This document shows, one piece after another, positions 46,238 through 56,949 of a DNA stretch of 64,000 bases. Position 1 is the first letter of the stretch. Every line of letters starts with the position of its first letter. The position numbers were made by a program, and so were the translations under genes. Source of the stretch: Aspidiotus rigidus (lineage: Eukaryota > Arthropoda > Insecta > Hemiptera > Diaspididae); assembly GCA_035079385.1 (NCBI GenBank), contig JAVHKY010000054.1, positions 4,875,501-4,939,500 on the forward strand, read 5' to 3'. The notes beneath the pieces were generated by a model. The model ran no database searches. It was given only the letters and a program-made list of their open reading frames with translations, and had not been told where the DNA came from.

Positions 46238-46403
46238 CCTTCGTTTTTATTTTCTGCGGTTTGCATTTGTTTACTCTCCCCTTGGAGTATTCGTTTTTTC
46301 GTTTATGATGGATAGCCGTAACCTTAAGGAACGGATTCGTTTAATCGATTTTTCAGGTTGGCAAGACGGAATGTCTAATAGAGTAAACAATCACTCGTTT
46401 ATT

Positions 46404-48523
46404 CCCGATAAACCAAATCGACCATCATTATAATATGGTCGACATTGGTTGGTTTTTGGTCGTACGACTGAAAAAAGACCAAATATTATGGTACCATCAG
46501 AAAATGGTTGATTTTTAGTAAATTTTTGAAATAAATCGACCAAATTTTGTCTATTCATTTCAAATGATTGTTGGTCTGATATTATTCCTACTAAATTTTG
46601 ATCATATTTTTAGTTGATTTTTGATCACTATGCGGAATACATTTCTATACCCATTTTTGGTCGTTATAATTGTCAATACAAAATGGAATCTTTCCTCGTT
46701 TCTTAGTTGGAAATTTATATTGTATTTGTCACTCAATTTTCACTAAGATTTCTAGTCGATTTCTGGGCAGATATTTTGAGAGATACCTTGATCCATATTG
46801 AATAGATTTTTCCTCAACATCTACCAATATTTTTACTCTTTTTTTTGGGTCTATTCTCGTGCAAACCGCGGTCACTCATTTTTGCTCAAAATTTCCAGCC
46901 GATTTCTTAGGAATGAATCAACTATCATATTGCTCGCAAACTCGCAGATAAATAAAAATATTTAAAATTTAAAAATTAATATTCTTAATAATAAAATTAT
47001 TCAATAAATGAACATATTCCACTAATCATAAGAATATTAAATTTATTATATTCAATTTAAGGAGTTCCAACAGGAATAATTGTTAAATATATATTTTTTT
47101 AATTTTAATTTTATATCAATTTTATTTTTTGAAATTAAATTTCAATTTTATTTAAGAATTTTATAATATAATATTATTTTGAAAAAATAAAGATCTTATT
47201 TAAATTTTCTTGATATAGTTGATTTACTCAAAATTATTAATTTTTTTTCTGAATCATTTATTTAATAAAAATACACATTTATATTAATTTTCAATAAAAA
47301 TTATTATAAAACCAATAAAAAAATTGAAACTAAATAACTTTTTATATCATTCAATTTATTGAACATATTTGATCCTTTAAATGAGAATGAATTATTTAAT
47401 CATTTCAATGATTTTAAATAATCATATGAAACCAAAATGATATTTTTCGTTTTTTTGTTCAATTTTACATTTAATTAATAGAAAATTATTAGGTGTATTT
47501 ATGACAAATAAAAACAATTTTTATAGAGTCAATTTAAATAATAAATTAACATAAATTAAATTGATAAAAATTAATTTATAAATAATAAATTGATAAAGAA
47601 TAATGATAATTATTGTATTATATCAATTAAATTATAATAATTGAATTTATAATTAAAATGACGTAATGATGTACGAATTTAATAAATTAAATTTAAATAT
47701 GTAAATAGATACATATAATATTTAGATTCATTTTAAAAAATCATTTAAATCGAATGATTCAATGTTAATCGGTATAAATCCATGATAAATTTCACAAACT
47801 GAACATTGTCCATAAATAATTGAAGGTATACTAATTAATATTGTAATTTTAGATCAAAATCGCACTCCTCTCGATATAATCCTGCTAACGAGATTGCTAT
47901 CTTCATTTCTTTCTTCTCTCACATGAGTAAGCCTTAGACGTAGACTGGTTTTTCCTGTCGAAAATGGTGGTCTGTTAATATCATCTCACTATAGACCGTT
48001 TTATGGCGTCTCTGTTGCCCAAAACTTGATTGTTCTGCTTTGTCAAATAGTCAAAAGGGCTCTATTTGTAGTGGTCCGTTAATATCGCTTGAATATAGGC
48101 TACAACAGACTATTGCCCAGAAATCTAGGTACCAATCTTTTTCGTCAGAAGAATTCTAATTATGGTGGTTTGTTGACAATGATTAAATATTGACTATGAG
48201 AAAATATTTTATATCGTCAAGGTTCTTCAGAAATCGACTCTTTTTTTGGTCAAAATATAGTCAATTGTAGAGGAAGTATGGCCAATGACTGAGGACAAAC
48301 CATTTTATGGTACCTACATCACCTACAGATCGACTAATTTTTTCATTCAAAATTTTGTCAAGTTGCTTTAAATGTGCTCTAAATATGGTAGGGAAGAGCG
48401 GAAGTTAGTCGACTGAAAAAGTTGGTCTGTTATTAGTCACTCATCAGAGCGCCCCCTCAGTCTATTTTTGGTCAGCATTTACTCAAAATCAACTGCGATA
48501 ACTAGTCGATCTGGTTCATCGGG
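46404..48523 (+). mobile_element. TIR element copy E (mtDNA-carrying), complete
   Basis: It starts CCCGATAAACCAAATCGACC at 46404 and ends CTGGTTCATCGGG at 48523, with TT outside both ends (46402-46403 and 48524-48525). It is 2120 bp and has the same arm-core-arm plan as copy D, with several small deletions. It sits 100 bp beyond the Penelope hairpin. Confidence 0.85.
47722..47844 (-). pseudogene. cox2: Mitochondrial cox2 3' fragment (numt) in copy E
   Basis: Same fragment as in copy D, but with a small deletion in the CSEICG segment and substitutions (for example NIES for KIES), so this copy has drifted further. Upstream of LISIPS it carries the extra TTAGATCAAAAT-type sequence, as copy F does. 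Confidence 0.8.
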
Positions 48524-48559
48524 TTGATCAAATTAGTCTTAGGGAGAAAAGTGTACTCC

Positions 48560-49160
48560 CCAATGAGTTCAATGATCTTGATTTGACGTCACAATTTTGA
48601 CTCCGATCGATTTTCAACCACCCAAGAGCTGCTTCGAAGACGTCATAGTCTGGACAAACAATAGTATGAGTTGGCCCCTGGAGAATGTATGAGCAGGCGG
48701 GAGAAGAATGAGCCATATACAAGCTAATATCGTGCTTCCGATACCAAATTACTTACAGACCAGTCTTACGATGTCATAAGGCGAGAAAATATTGATGTAT
48801 GTATGCCACACCAAGGGATCTGCACTAGACATTAGCAAGGAGGAAAGATCTGAATCTATTAAAAAATTGAGCCAATACATAACCTAGTATATATGTACAG
48901 TAATAAAACGAGCGTGAAGGAGGGAGATGAACGTTTCACTTCAGTGAGTTCATTGAACTCGATTTGGCGTATCAATCTTGACTCCGACGACCTTGAATTC
49001 CATGAGGACTGCTTTGGTAGCGTCACAGGCTGGGCCAAATAATATATTAGCATAATGTACTATCTAAAAGAGCTTCTCGATCTAACATCACGCCTCTGAC
49101 ACCGATTTATCTTGACCTACATAGGGACTACTCTGATGACGTCATAGGCTGGCTAAGTAT
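48560..49160. repeat. Degenerate repeat with TGACGTCA/GACGTCATAG words
   Basis: TTTGACGTCACAATTTTGAC, GAAGACGTCATAGTCTGG (near 48635), GGTAGCGTCACAGGCTGGGC (near 49016) and GATGACGTCATAGGCTGGC (near 49135) mark diverged copies of one unit. It is shared with 44960-45260. Open frames here are not supported. Confidence 0.55.
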
Positions 49161-49299
49161 TAATGTCTTCTCGAGGGATCTAGAAAGCATTAGCAGGGAG
49201 TTGACCTGATTATGGTAGAAGAATAGGAAGACCATGAAATACCCTCAGCGAGCTCTATAGTATCGATATGAAATCACGTCCTTCATTCTGATGGATGAA

Positions 49300-49740
49300 C
49301 CATGACTATGATCCGTCGAACTTCCACCTGACGCAGGTGTTGAGCGGCCATGACTGCTTCAACAAATACCTTTATCAGAAGTTAAAGAAAGTTGAGCGCG
49401 CAACGTGTCTGCATTGCCATCAAGGGTGAGATGATTATTTGAGTGTAAGGCGGGAGTGTGGTAAGCTTAATCAGTCTCTTCAAGATATTGGGGTTGATGA
49501 AAAACTTGCTCCGAGTAGCCTAATAACCACTATGCTAACTTCCCAAGAAGCATAGAATCACGTGTCTGCTTTTGCAGCTACAGTAATGAAGAAGAAAATG
49601 AACACGAAATGCAAAGTTCGTTTGCCTGGGGTCACTAACGGCGTGGGCTTCGCCGAGACCATTCTTTCAACACTGGAATTACTGCACACGCGACTTTACT
49701 ATGATTGGAAGAAAAAGAGACCGCGGGATGTAGGTGCGTC
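49300..49740 (+). mobile_element. LINE relic: C-terminal region, R1-like
   Basis: Plus-strand codons read NFHLTQVLSGHDCFNKYLYQ, KKVERATCLHC, then CGKLNQSLQDIGVDEKLAPS and SAFAATVMKKK. The first segment has the TQ.LTGHG.F..YLH pattern and Cys-rich end found at the C-terminus of R1-like and Jockey-like ORF2 proteins. Stops interrupt it. Confidence 0.6.
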
Positions 49741-49844
49741 ATAAAAACTTGAAAAAGATTCGAGGCCGTCAGCTAGTTAGCGTAACAGTGTACTACGCTT
49801 ATACGAGGCTCAGAAATACCGAATCCTAAACCAACTGTGTCGTA

Positions 49845-50760
49845 GATATGGAGGATGAAGATGAAATAACAGAGGAGGAAGTGTCGCACGCAATTAAGAG
49901 AAGGGAGGATGGTAAGGCGGTCGGACCCGACGGAATGTATGGAAAACTGTTAAAATTATTAAAGAACGATCGATCATCATCAAGTGTGTCTCTAGCCAGG
50001 TTTTTCAATAAGATATTAATATATCGTAAGATATACCACCGGATTGGTTGAAATCGATGTGTATCGCGCTGGGCGAAAAAGAGCAATGCGGGAGAGTGTG
50101 GAGATTACAGAACAATTAGCTTGATGTCACACGTCACTATTTCTTGAGTAATCCACAACCGAAGGTATGAGAAATGCGAGGAAAATTCTGGCGCTCAACA
50201 GTTTGGGTTCAAAGGTGGTTATGAATGCCGAGAAGCCATCGTGCGCCATCAATATTTCAGTGCAAAGATGCGGGGACGTGAATCGGAAGCTATACCTCCG
50301 TTTCATCGATTACAAGAAGGCTTTCGACTGTGTAAAAAACAAAAGAATGATCAAAGCTCTAGGAGATGTCGGGATCGGACCCGGTGGTAATTGGTGTACA
50401 AGCTCTATTGCCGAATCTAACGGTAAAAATTTGCTGAGAATGAGTGGAATCAGAGAAGGTATGCATCCTGTCACCGGCATTCTTCAACGTTTATTCGAAG
50501 ACCATTTTCAGACAGGCAATCGGGGTTCATAATAGATGGTTCCCGTGTATCTAATATGAGGTATGCCGACAAAACCACTCTCATCGCCGAATCATTGCCT
50601 CAGCTACAAGATACTACGCTCGCAAGAGTGGCGGGTGTCACTGCGGAGTATGGATTAGAAATAAACGCCAAGAAAACTAAATGGATGGTGATTTATAAGA
50701 GACAGGATAAATCCGAGATAGAAGGCCAATAATTGAAGCTAAACGATGCAGCAGGTCTTT
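49845..50760 (+). mobile_element. LINE relic: reverse transcriptase, decayed
   Basis: Codons in shifting frames give EITEEEVSHAIKRREDGKAV, GPDGMYGKLLKLL, CGDYRTISLM, RYADKTTLIAESLPQLQD and YGLEINAKKTKWMV. The catalytic box reads YADK, so the second Asp is lost. Stops are frequent. It follows the C-terminal relic at 49300, so the two are not collinear pieces of one simple insertion. Confidence 0.7.
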
Positions 50761-50920
50761 TGTGTTCGAGATTTTTTAAACTTGACCGCGATTTTATGTT
50801 TACAGAAAACTTTATTGGAAACCCTAGAATAAAATGTGATATTCAGCACATAGGACACTGCAGTCTAGTCAAGTAACAATGGTAGGTAATCTATAATTGT
50901 GTGTTATTTGTTGGTACAAA

Positions 50921-51753
50921 TCAAATCCTTAAATTGACTTTTTTCAACAATGCTCTAAAAACTCTCTCTTCAAAAGAATTATTACTATTTGGAAGGAGTA
51001 GAGTCAATCCTAAAGCCACTTTGTAATCCTTCCTGACTTCTTCTTCCAGCTTTTCTGTCGAAGACTGGTCAAATGGTTTCAACCCTACGTTTCTGACGAA
51101 ACTCGCGATCTGTTCGTAGACTCTTTTTATCGACTTCATTAACGATCGTTCCCATTGCTGAGATTCGTGCGACGTTTCACTGGAGTTCGAAGGTGCTTTG
51201 GATATTTTGTCAAGTTCTTCTTCCATTTGTTTGTTAACTACAAACATAAATTTCATCACGGTTCTGACGCCTTCAAACGATTTCTGCATTTCTTCTGGAA
51301 TAGGTCTATCCTATAAAAATTCCAATGCAATATATATAATATTTTTTTTTTTCACGCCAATTTATACTGATGAAATAAACGGATCCTCACTTTCGGTAGA
51401 GTTTCATCGGTAAACATTTTTTGCAACATATCCAAATGTTTGATAGTATTTTTCCATACCCCTACAATTGCGGGAAGTTTCAATCCTCGAATCGTTTTTT
51501 TTCGAGATTTTGAAAATTCTATCTGAAAATAAAATATTTTGGATAGTTATAGTTCTCATATTATATCTACCGTAAATTAGTGAGAGACGTTCTATGAATT
51601 AAACTGGTGTCATGAAATTTGACCAAACAAAAGAAATTTTATCTAAAGAAACAACGATTTGCTCTAAAAAAAGAAAAAGAATAATATTACGAATTAATAT
51701 TTTACCTTCGTTAAAACAAGAATGATGGTACAAGCAATCAGAAAACGTTTCAT
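50921..51753 (-). CDS. Secreted helical protein, family member 3 (three coding exons)
   Basis: The exons are 51753-51706, 51522-51391 and 51310-50921, with phase-0 introns of 183 and 80 bp. Exon 1 encodes MKRFLIACTIILVLTK, a short hydrophobic signal peptide. Exon 2 begins IEFSKSRKKT and carries the VGVWKNTIKHLDMLQ motif in the place of AKLWKETTQTLTKIQ. Exon 3 has SHESQQWERSLMKSIKRVY, GLKPFDQSSTEKLEEEV and LGLTLLLPNSNNSFEERVF. The product is 189 residues, with no Cys in the predicted mature part. It is more basic in exon 2 than members 1 and 2. The reading frame is intact. Function unknown; membership rests on shared exon plan plus motif order. Confidence 0.8.
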
Positions 51754-51759
51754 ATGGTA

Positions 51760-54470
51760 TAGGTACCAAAAATTAGATTCGATTATCGTGATTTGTAAAC
51801 TGATAATTTGTAATTGAAAGCTGAAAAAAGTTACAAGCTGATTTTGTTTTTCCGAAAAAAAAAATCAATAATTAATTTGTATTAGACGATTCACGTGCGA
51901 GCAAGAAAGAACTCGAGATTGTGAAACGAATATAAAAAAAATTAATTTGTAAATTTGTGACAGGTAGGTACTCAGATCTTATAGTACTATAATGCACTGA
52001 TTGCTGAAAAACCGAAAAAGCGAAGGGGGAAAATTAGGGAATTGGAATTGTTAAAAAGGCATAGGGACTGACAAATAGTCACGAAAACGTATTCGAAACG
52101 AACATTTGGAAATAGTGTGAAACTTCGACTTGGTGTCCAGGAGACACAAAATAAAAATTTGCGCAAGTTTTTTCGTTTTTGGTCGACAATTACACGGATG
52201 TAGTCTGAATAGAGATAAAGAACTATAAATTTCCATCTATGATATCGATTTGCTGTTGTAGTTCACTTTACTCAAACCCAGCGCTAAAGTCGTGTACAGT
52301 GGCATGTTTAGGGATAGGGAGGGGTTGGGGATAAAACCCTTCAGAGGACCTCCCAAAACCTCTAGAATCATAATGAGCTTTTCTTTTCTTTTCTTCCTTT
52401 ACTGTTTGCGAGATGGAAATTTTGTCCTCGAACCCCTCACACAGAGAATTTCTCAATATGCCATTGATCGTTCTTACAAATAGAGCAAACTAGCTTAGTG
52501 TATAGATACCAGGTTAGGGAGCCTCTATAAGCACTCAAGCTGGAGCTATAGGCTTGAAAGCATTACTTAGGTCAAGCGAAGATTCCGTAGATGTGATCCA
52601 TCTATAAGCACCAGTCTACGTAGTAAAATACGAGGCTAAGAATCCATTTGGTGACTTCATAGGGTAAGTACTTTTTTTTTCGTCTTCAGAATGACTTTCT
52701 GTCACCTTATAGGGTAGGCATAGCCTTCACTTACTTTTTAGGATTTGAAAAGAACGACGGTAAATTCGGGAAACCGAGCTTGGTTTCAATATTATTGAGA
52801 ATTGAATTCAAATCCGTGGTCTTCAGAAGTCAAGATCGCTTATGTCGCATGTGGAGCCATCCGTTCTCCATAAAAGAGTGGGTGCGGATTGCGTATGCAT
52901 TATATCTGTTTCCACCATCACCAATATCGACCTTTTCCGGTATAACTTCAGTGCTGGAAGAATCTCCTCGGCAAAACTTCCTCTTCTTAGCAACCGCTAA
53001 GCTGAAGTGCCCTTAGGCGCGCAAACTCGAGTGTGCATCTTCTTCTTCATAACTGTAGCTGCAAACGAAGACACTTGGTTCCATATTTCTTTAGAACTTA
53101 GTATGGTGGCTACCAGACTACTCGAGCAAGAAATTCATGAGAAGACAACCTGCTGCGAGTTCTCTTCTGGCCGACTTTATCCAACGTGTCCCTGCCCCTA
53201 GGGCCTAGTTCACCTAACTTTTCACTCCTACAGTTGTTTCAGAAGTTCCTACCGCTAGTGTGTCAACCGCGTAATGCCTGGTAGCAGCTTTATCTTAAAG
53301 ATTCCGTTGAAGCGACGCACCATAAGGGCGGCCCAAGGGCCGAACTCGTGCGGTAGGAGTAACTGGCCAACTGACTGTACCAGCAGACGTCTCTGCTTGG
53401 ATGTTTCGACAGCTGAGATAATTGCTGATCATCTTAAGTAATATTCAGGCACTTCTGTGTCTGTGAGGGCTTCTAATATCTCCTCTCATGTATTGAGTTA
53501 AACGCATTTCTTATGTAGACGCTGGCGACTTTTAATCAATATAGCTCGATATTTGATATTTTTCTGAGTTCAACTCCTTTGATATTAGAAAGTTCCCTAC
53601 CTTATCTCCCATTTCTATGAGATTTTTACTTAATACATGATTAGATTAGGGTAGGTCAGCCTTCACCAGACGGCAGACGGCATGACGCCAAATTGAGGGA
53701 AGAAAACAGAACAGGTTCTGGGTTAGAATCTTGAGTTCTGACATGTATGAGAGAAAGAAGTTTAGGTGTACTAGAGATATGAGGTTTTGCTATAGAGAAG
53801 AGTATTCTGATGTCTCGAATGAGGACAACAAGTTTGGCAATCTTTTATTTAGGGCCAAAGGCCCTATGGCTCTTCGGTTTTCCTTCTGTTTTCTGTTTTC
53901 AATCATGCACCGTAACGCAGAAATCCTGAAGTAGGTTGAGGCCTCCTTCCCCCTTGGAAAGAAAATTGACCGGAAGGACATTTACCTCCCCATTACACCC
54001 TTAAACAGCGTTTATACTTTCAAAAAGTATACCCCAGAATCGCTCTCTCCCCGGCCAAAGAGAAACCCCTTGTACAGCAGAAGGTCCTGAGACTATGTCA
54101 CCGCATGGAAACAAAAATGACTCTCTTCAATTTTTGATCTTAGTTAAGGTACAAAATTTTTGATTTTCTTTGTTTTTCGAGAATAAATAAATCTCTTTGT
54201 AAAAAATCAGCGAGGGTGTCTCGCTTGTGACTTCAGAATAAACCCAGAATACGTACAGAATTTGACAGTTCTTTAAAGTTCCTCTAAGGATCCATTCCTG
54301 GAAGAGTTTTAAGATGAACGTTTGGTAATTTCCTGCGTGATTAGTGGTCATATCTTTGCCTATCTTGCCAGAATCCATATCCGGTTCAAGTGTCTCTAAT
54401 GTATTGAATCGATTCGTTCCTGCAAGTTACGGCCCGACATATTGAGAACGACAAATACCACAATGAGTAA
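51760..54470. other. Region without a recognisable gene
   Basis: Many open frames (52051-52236 -, 52292-52483 +, 52780-53016 +, 53731-53934 +, 54127-54378 -) show no domain, signal peptide or conserved motif I can name. Segments near 52500-52720 repeat phrases such as CACCTTATAGGGTAGGCAT. It may hold unrecognised exons, but I cannot support any. Confidence 0.4.
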
Positions 54471-54474
54471 ATGG

Positions 54475-54720
54475 ACGAAAAAACCGACAAATACTGCAAA
54501 GAGTAAATGTACGTAGGGAAATTGCAAAAAGCCGCAGAAATAAAACAAACAGAGTACCGCAAGCACTTTCGGCTAAGAAGCCATCAACGGGCGGAGAATT
54601 AAAAGCGACTGACAGAGGAACAGTCGACGACAGAAAACAACGGTGAGGTCATGATTGAACTAACGACTCCTCGCGATGTGAGTCATACTCGTAAATTAGT
54701 TCAACCAATCCCTCGTGTCT
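54475..54720 (-). mobile_element. Penelope-like 3'-end relic (fifth copy)
   Basis: On the minus strand, codons near 54710-54650 (LVELIYEYDSHREESLVQS-like) match the end of the GIY-YIG polyprotein. A 3' end follows with GATGGCTTCTTAGCCGAAAG and TGCTTGC, a hammerhead-like core with a compensated stem, and CTGCGG. It is more diverged than copies 1 and 4. Confidence 0.6.
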
Positions 54721-54898
54721 CTAATGTACTTACAGATTGAATAAATTTACTTATGCTCCTGATCAGACTAGCCTACGACTAGATATTTCCATTACGTCGC
54801 GGCGGTAATGATGATACGGCTATAAAATAAATAAAAAAGATTGTATTATTCTAGTATAAACATGAGAATTGAGGATGCGCCCTCTGGGTCTGTTTTTG

Positions 54899-55626
54899 TT
54901 ATTCCAAATTTTTGAATATTTTCGACATCAGTAGAAAAGCTCTGTCCTCAAAATTATGTTTACTATTCCTCAGGAGTAGAGTCAATGCCAAAGCTTTACG
55001 TAATCTGTTATCCAAATCTTCTTCCATCTTCTCTATCGATTCCGAGTCGAGTGCTTCCAATCCTACTTTTTCGATTACATTGTCAATTTGTTTTATCGAT
55101 CTTGTCAAAGATTGTTTCCAGAATTGAAATCCGTGCGAATTTTCTTCCGCATTCGTCTTTTTACTCAATTTGTCAATTTCGTATTCCAGTTTTCTTTTGA
55201 ATATGAACATCATTTTTTTAAAATCTTTGAGATTTTTTTTCATTTCTTCGGTCACGAGTTCACCCTATTGAAATTTACAGTTCGTAATTTCATAGTCTAC
55301 AAATAGTGAAGCTCTCTATTAACATAATTTTTACTTTTTCTTGAGCGTCTTTTGAAATAATTTTCACTGGTAGATCCATTAGAATTTTCCTCCATAAGTC
55401 AGCGAGTTCGCGAAGTTCTATTCCTTGGATTTTTCTACCGGATTCTGTGTGGTCTGTCTAAAATGAGATGAAATATCTCTTTTAATACTGAAATTCTGTA
55501 CCAAATTAATCCAATTTGGATTCTTTTCTATGGAAGGAAAAATATTAGTACTACTGACAAAGATTATTTTACCTTTACCAGGATCAGGATGGCTGTATAA
55601 GTAATCCAAGTTGAAAAACGTTTCAT
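54899..55626 (-). CDS. Secreted helical protein, family member 4 (three coding exons)
   Basis: The exons are 55626-55573, 55457-55335 and 55264-54899, with phase-0 introns of 115 and 70 bp. Exon 1 encodes MKRFSTWITYTAILILVK, the same 18-residue signal exon as members 1 and 2. Exon 2 starts TDHTESGRKIQG and has LRELADLWRKILMDLP. Exon 3 has SHGFQFWKQSLTRSIKQID, GLEALDSESIEKMEEDL and LALTLLLRNSKHNFEDRAF. The product is 180 residues, is Lys-rich and lacks Cys. It is the most diverged of the four minus-strand members, and the motif order is still complete. All frames are open. Function unknown. Confidence 0.8.
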
Positions 55627-55686
55627 ATTGCCACAGAAATTGAAATCATTTGTAGTTATTAAAATTAATAAGCTGTAAGTCTGCAA

Positions 55687-55975
55687 CTAAAACCCGATGC
55701 GGGGACTGTAAATTATGGTCGTTTTCTTGAATTTTTTCCTGCATGAGATGAAACATATCGACAAAGTTACAAGTATGAAAAGAACGTAGAAAAAGTAACT
55801 CATCGGTTGGAAATATGTTCTCAGATCACACCGCTCATTGAAAAATATTTTATCAGTGATTGAGTACGTTGATAGGGTAACATCGACGAGCTGGCTGAAA
55901 ATTTGATCCACTTCATAAACATTTTGAAAAAGTGAATAAGTCGTGAAATTTTTCTGATTCAGTGTTGTTTTCACA
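55687..55975 (-). CDS. Possible terminal exon with one membrane segment (unrecognised)
   Basis: The frame is open for about 95 codons after a possible acceptor (GACTCCTAG) at about 55976. It has VDQIFSQLVDVTLSTYSITD, a Cys in NERCDLRTYF, a strong hydrophobic stretch SYFFYVLFILVTLSICFIS and a basic RKKFKK stop-transfer end, as in a single-pass membrane protein. No upstream exon could be matched. It lies 60 bp upstream of member 4 on the same strand. It may be real or chance. Confidence 0.3.
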
Positions 55976-55979
55976 CTAG

Positions 55980-56850
55980 GAGTCTATCAGGTTCATTTTC
56001 ACTCAAAAGTCTTGGAGTTATTCATCGGTACACCTCATTTGCAGACATTACGACGGGAGTTGACAGGTCTTCCGGCGTCGGTGTTAAGTGAGGTACCCGA
56101 GCAAGGCGCCTTATCAAAAACAATGAAAAGAGCACGTTGTAGGCACTTCCCAACGAATCAGACAAGCATAACTCACTGTGATGACCTGCCGGACGAATTT
56201 CAGAACACTTTCGAACTACGTGTACAAGCGCGCATACAAGAGCTATAGCAGAGGAGTAAAGAGAGGTCATAGCCTTACGGACGTGCGAACGCGGACGCAA
56301 AATTCAAAAATAGGGCAGCGGTCCGAGAAAAGATATGAAACATGTCAAAAAGTTCTTAGGTATTTGGATTATCAACGAAAACAAGTCTGGTTCATAAACT
56401 TTTCGAATGTCTAGTTCTACCAAAAATGTAAGACGTGGGCAAATGCCGGGTATAACTCACACAAAGGAAAAAGCTTTTTAAAAAGTTTGATTCGAGATTT
56501 GTTTGACCCACTCAACTTTACAATCAAAAGACGAAAATAATGAACAGATTTAAATTTTATCAGTGAATTATATTTTAACTTTCAAATAAAATCTAGGCTG
56601 TTCGTTTCTTCACTCGACAAAGAAGAGTGACGTGTTCGAAACCTCGTGCAAAGTTAAAAATAAAAGGTGAATTTAGCCTAGATTTTATTTGAAAGAAAAT
56701 AATGAAATTTTCAATTTACAATTACAACATTGTCTTTTGTTTTCTTTTTAGAATGAAACCTTTCTGTTTCCAGAAGAACCGGAACTGAGAAAACGATTGT
56801 TGATACTATATAAATGTTACAATATGGTACGTGTTCGTATGAATGATTTA
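55980..56850. other. Region without a recognisable gene
   Basis: Overlapping antisense frames at 56012-56248, 56022-56300 and 56178-56414 carry no recognisable feature. GTCCGAGAAAAGATATGAAACATGTC at 56320-56346 resembles the terminal sequence of the composite element (31360-31380), perhaps a solo end. Confidence 0.4.
56579..56695. repeat. Short inverted-repeat element
   Basis: CTTTCAAATAAAATCTAGGCT at 56579-56599 and its exact inverse AGCCTAGATTTTATTTGAAAG at 56675-56695 enclose 75 bp. The enclosed GTGTTCGAAACCTCG resembles a tRNA B box, but no A box or tRNA fold is evident. Confidence 0.65.
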
Positions 56851-56949
56851 CTAAACAAGCATAACAGTGTCTTCAATCCACATCATTCCTTCACCGAAAA
56901 TTCCATGAAGAAACTTTTGAAATAAACTTTGACTCGTCTAATAACTCAC

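Larger units (their letters stand above)
45428..46304. mobile_element. Penelope-like element 4: perfect 345-bp inverted repeat around an endonuclease
   Basis: The arms 45428-45772 and 45960-46304 are inverse copies of each other without any difference that I can find, separated by 187 bp. Each arm holds the C-terminal half of the GIY-YIG domain and the whole 3' end, so two elements meet head to head. The left element supplies the complete endonuclease, the right one only its C-terminus. A 12-bp word, TCGATTTTTCAG, lies just outside at 45416-45427 and again at 46345-46356, and may be a target duplication. Arm identity implies a recent event or gene conversion. Confidence 0.85.

Noticed and set aside
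53230..53400. GC-richer stretch with CGGCCCAAGGGCCG as an rRNA fragment
   Set aside because: I could not match it to conserved 18S or 28S words.
56620..56665. tRNA or SINE promoter (GTGTTCGAAACC box)
   Set aside because: Only a B-box-like word is present; no A box, cloverleaf or tail.
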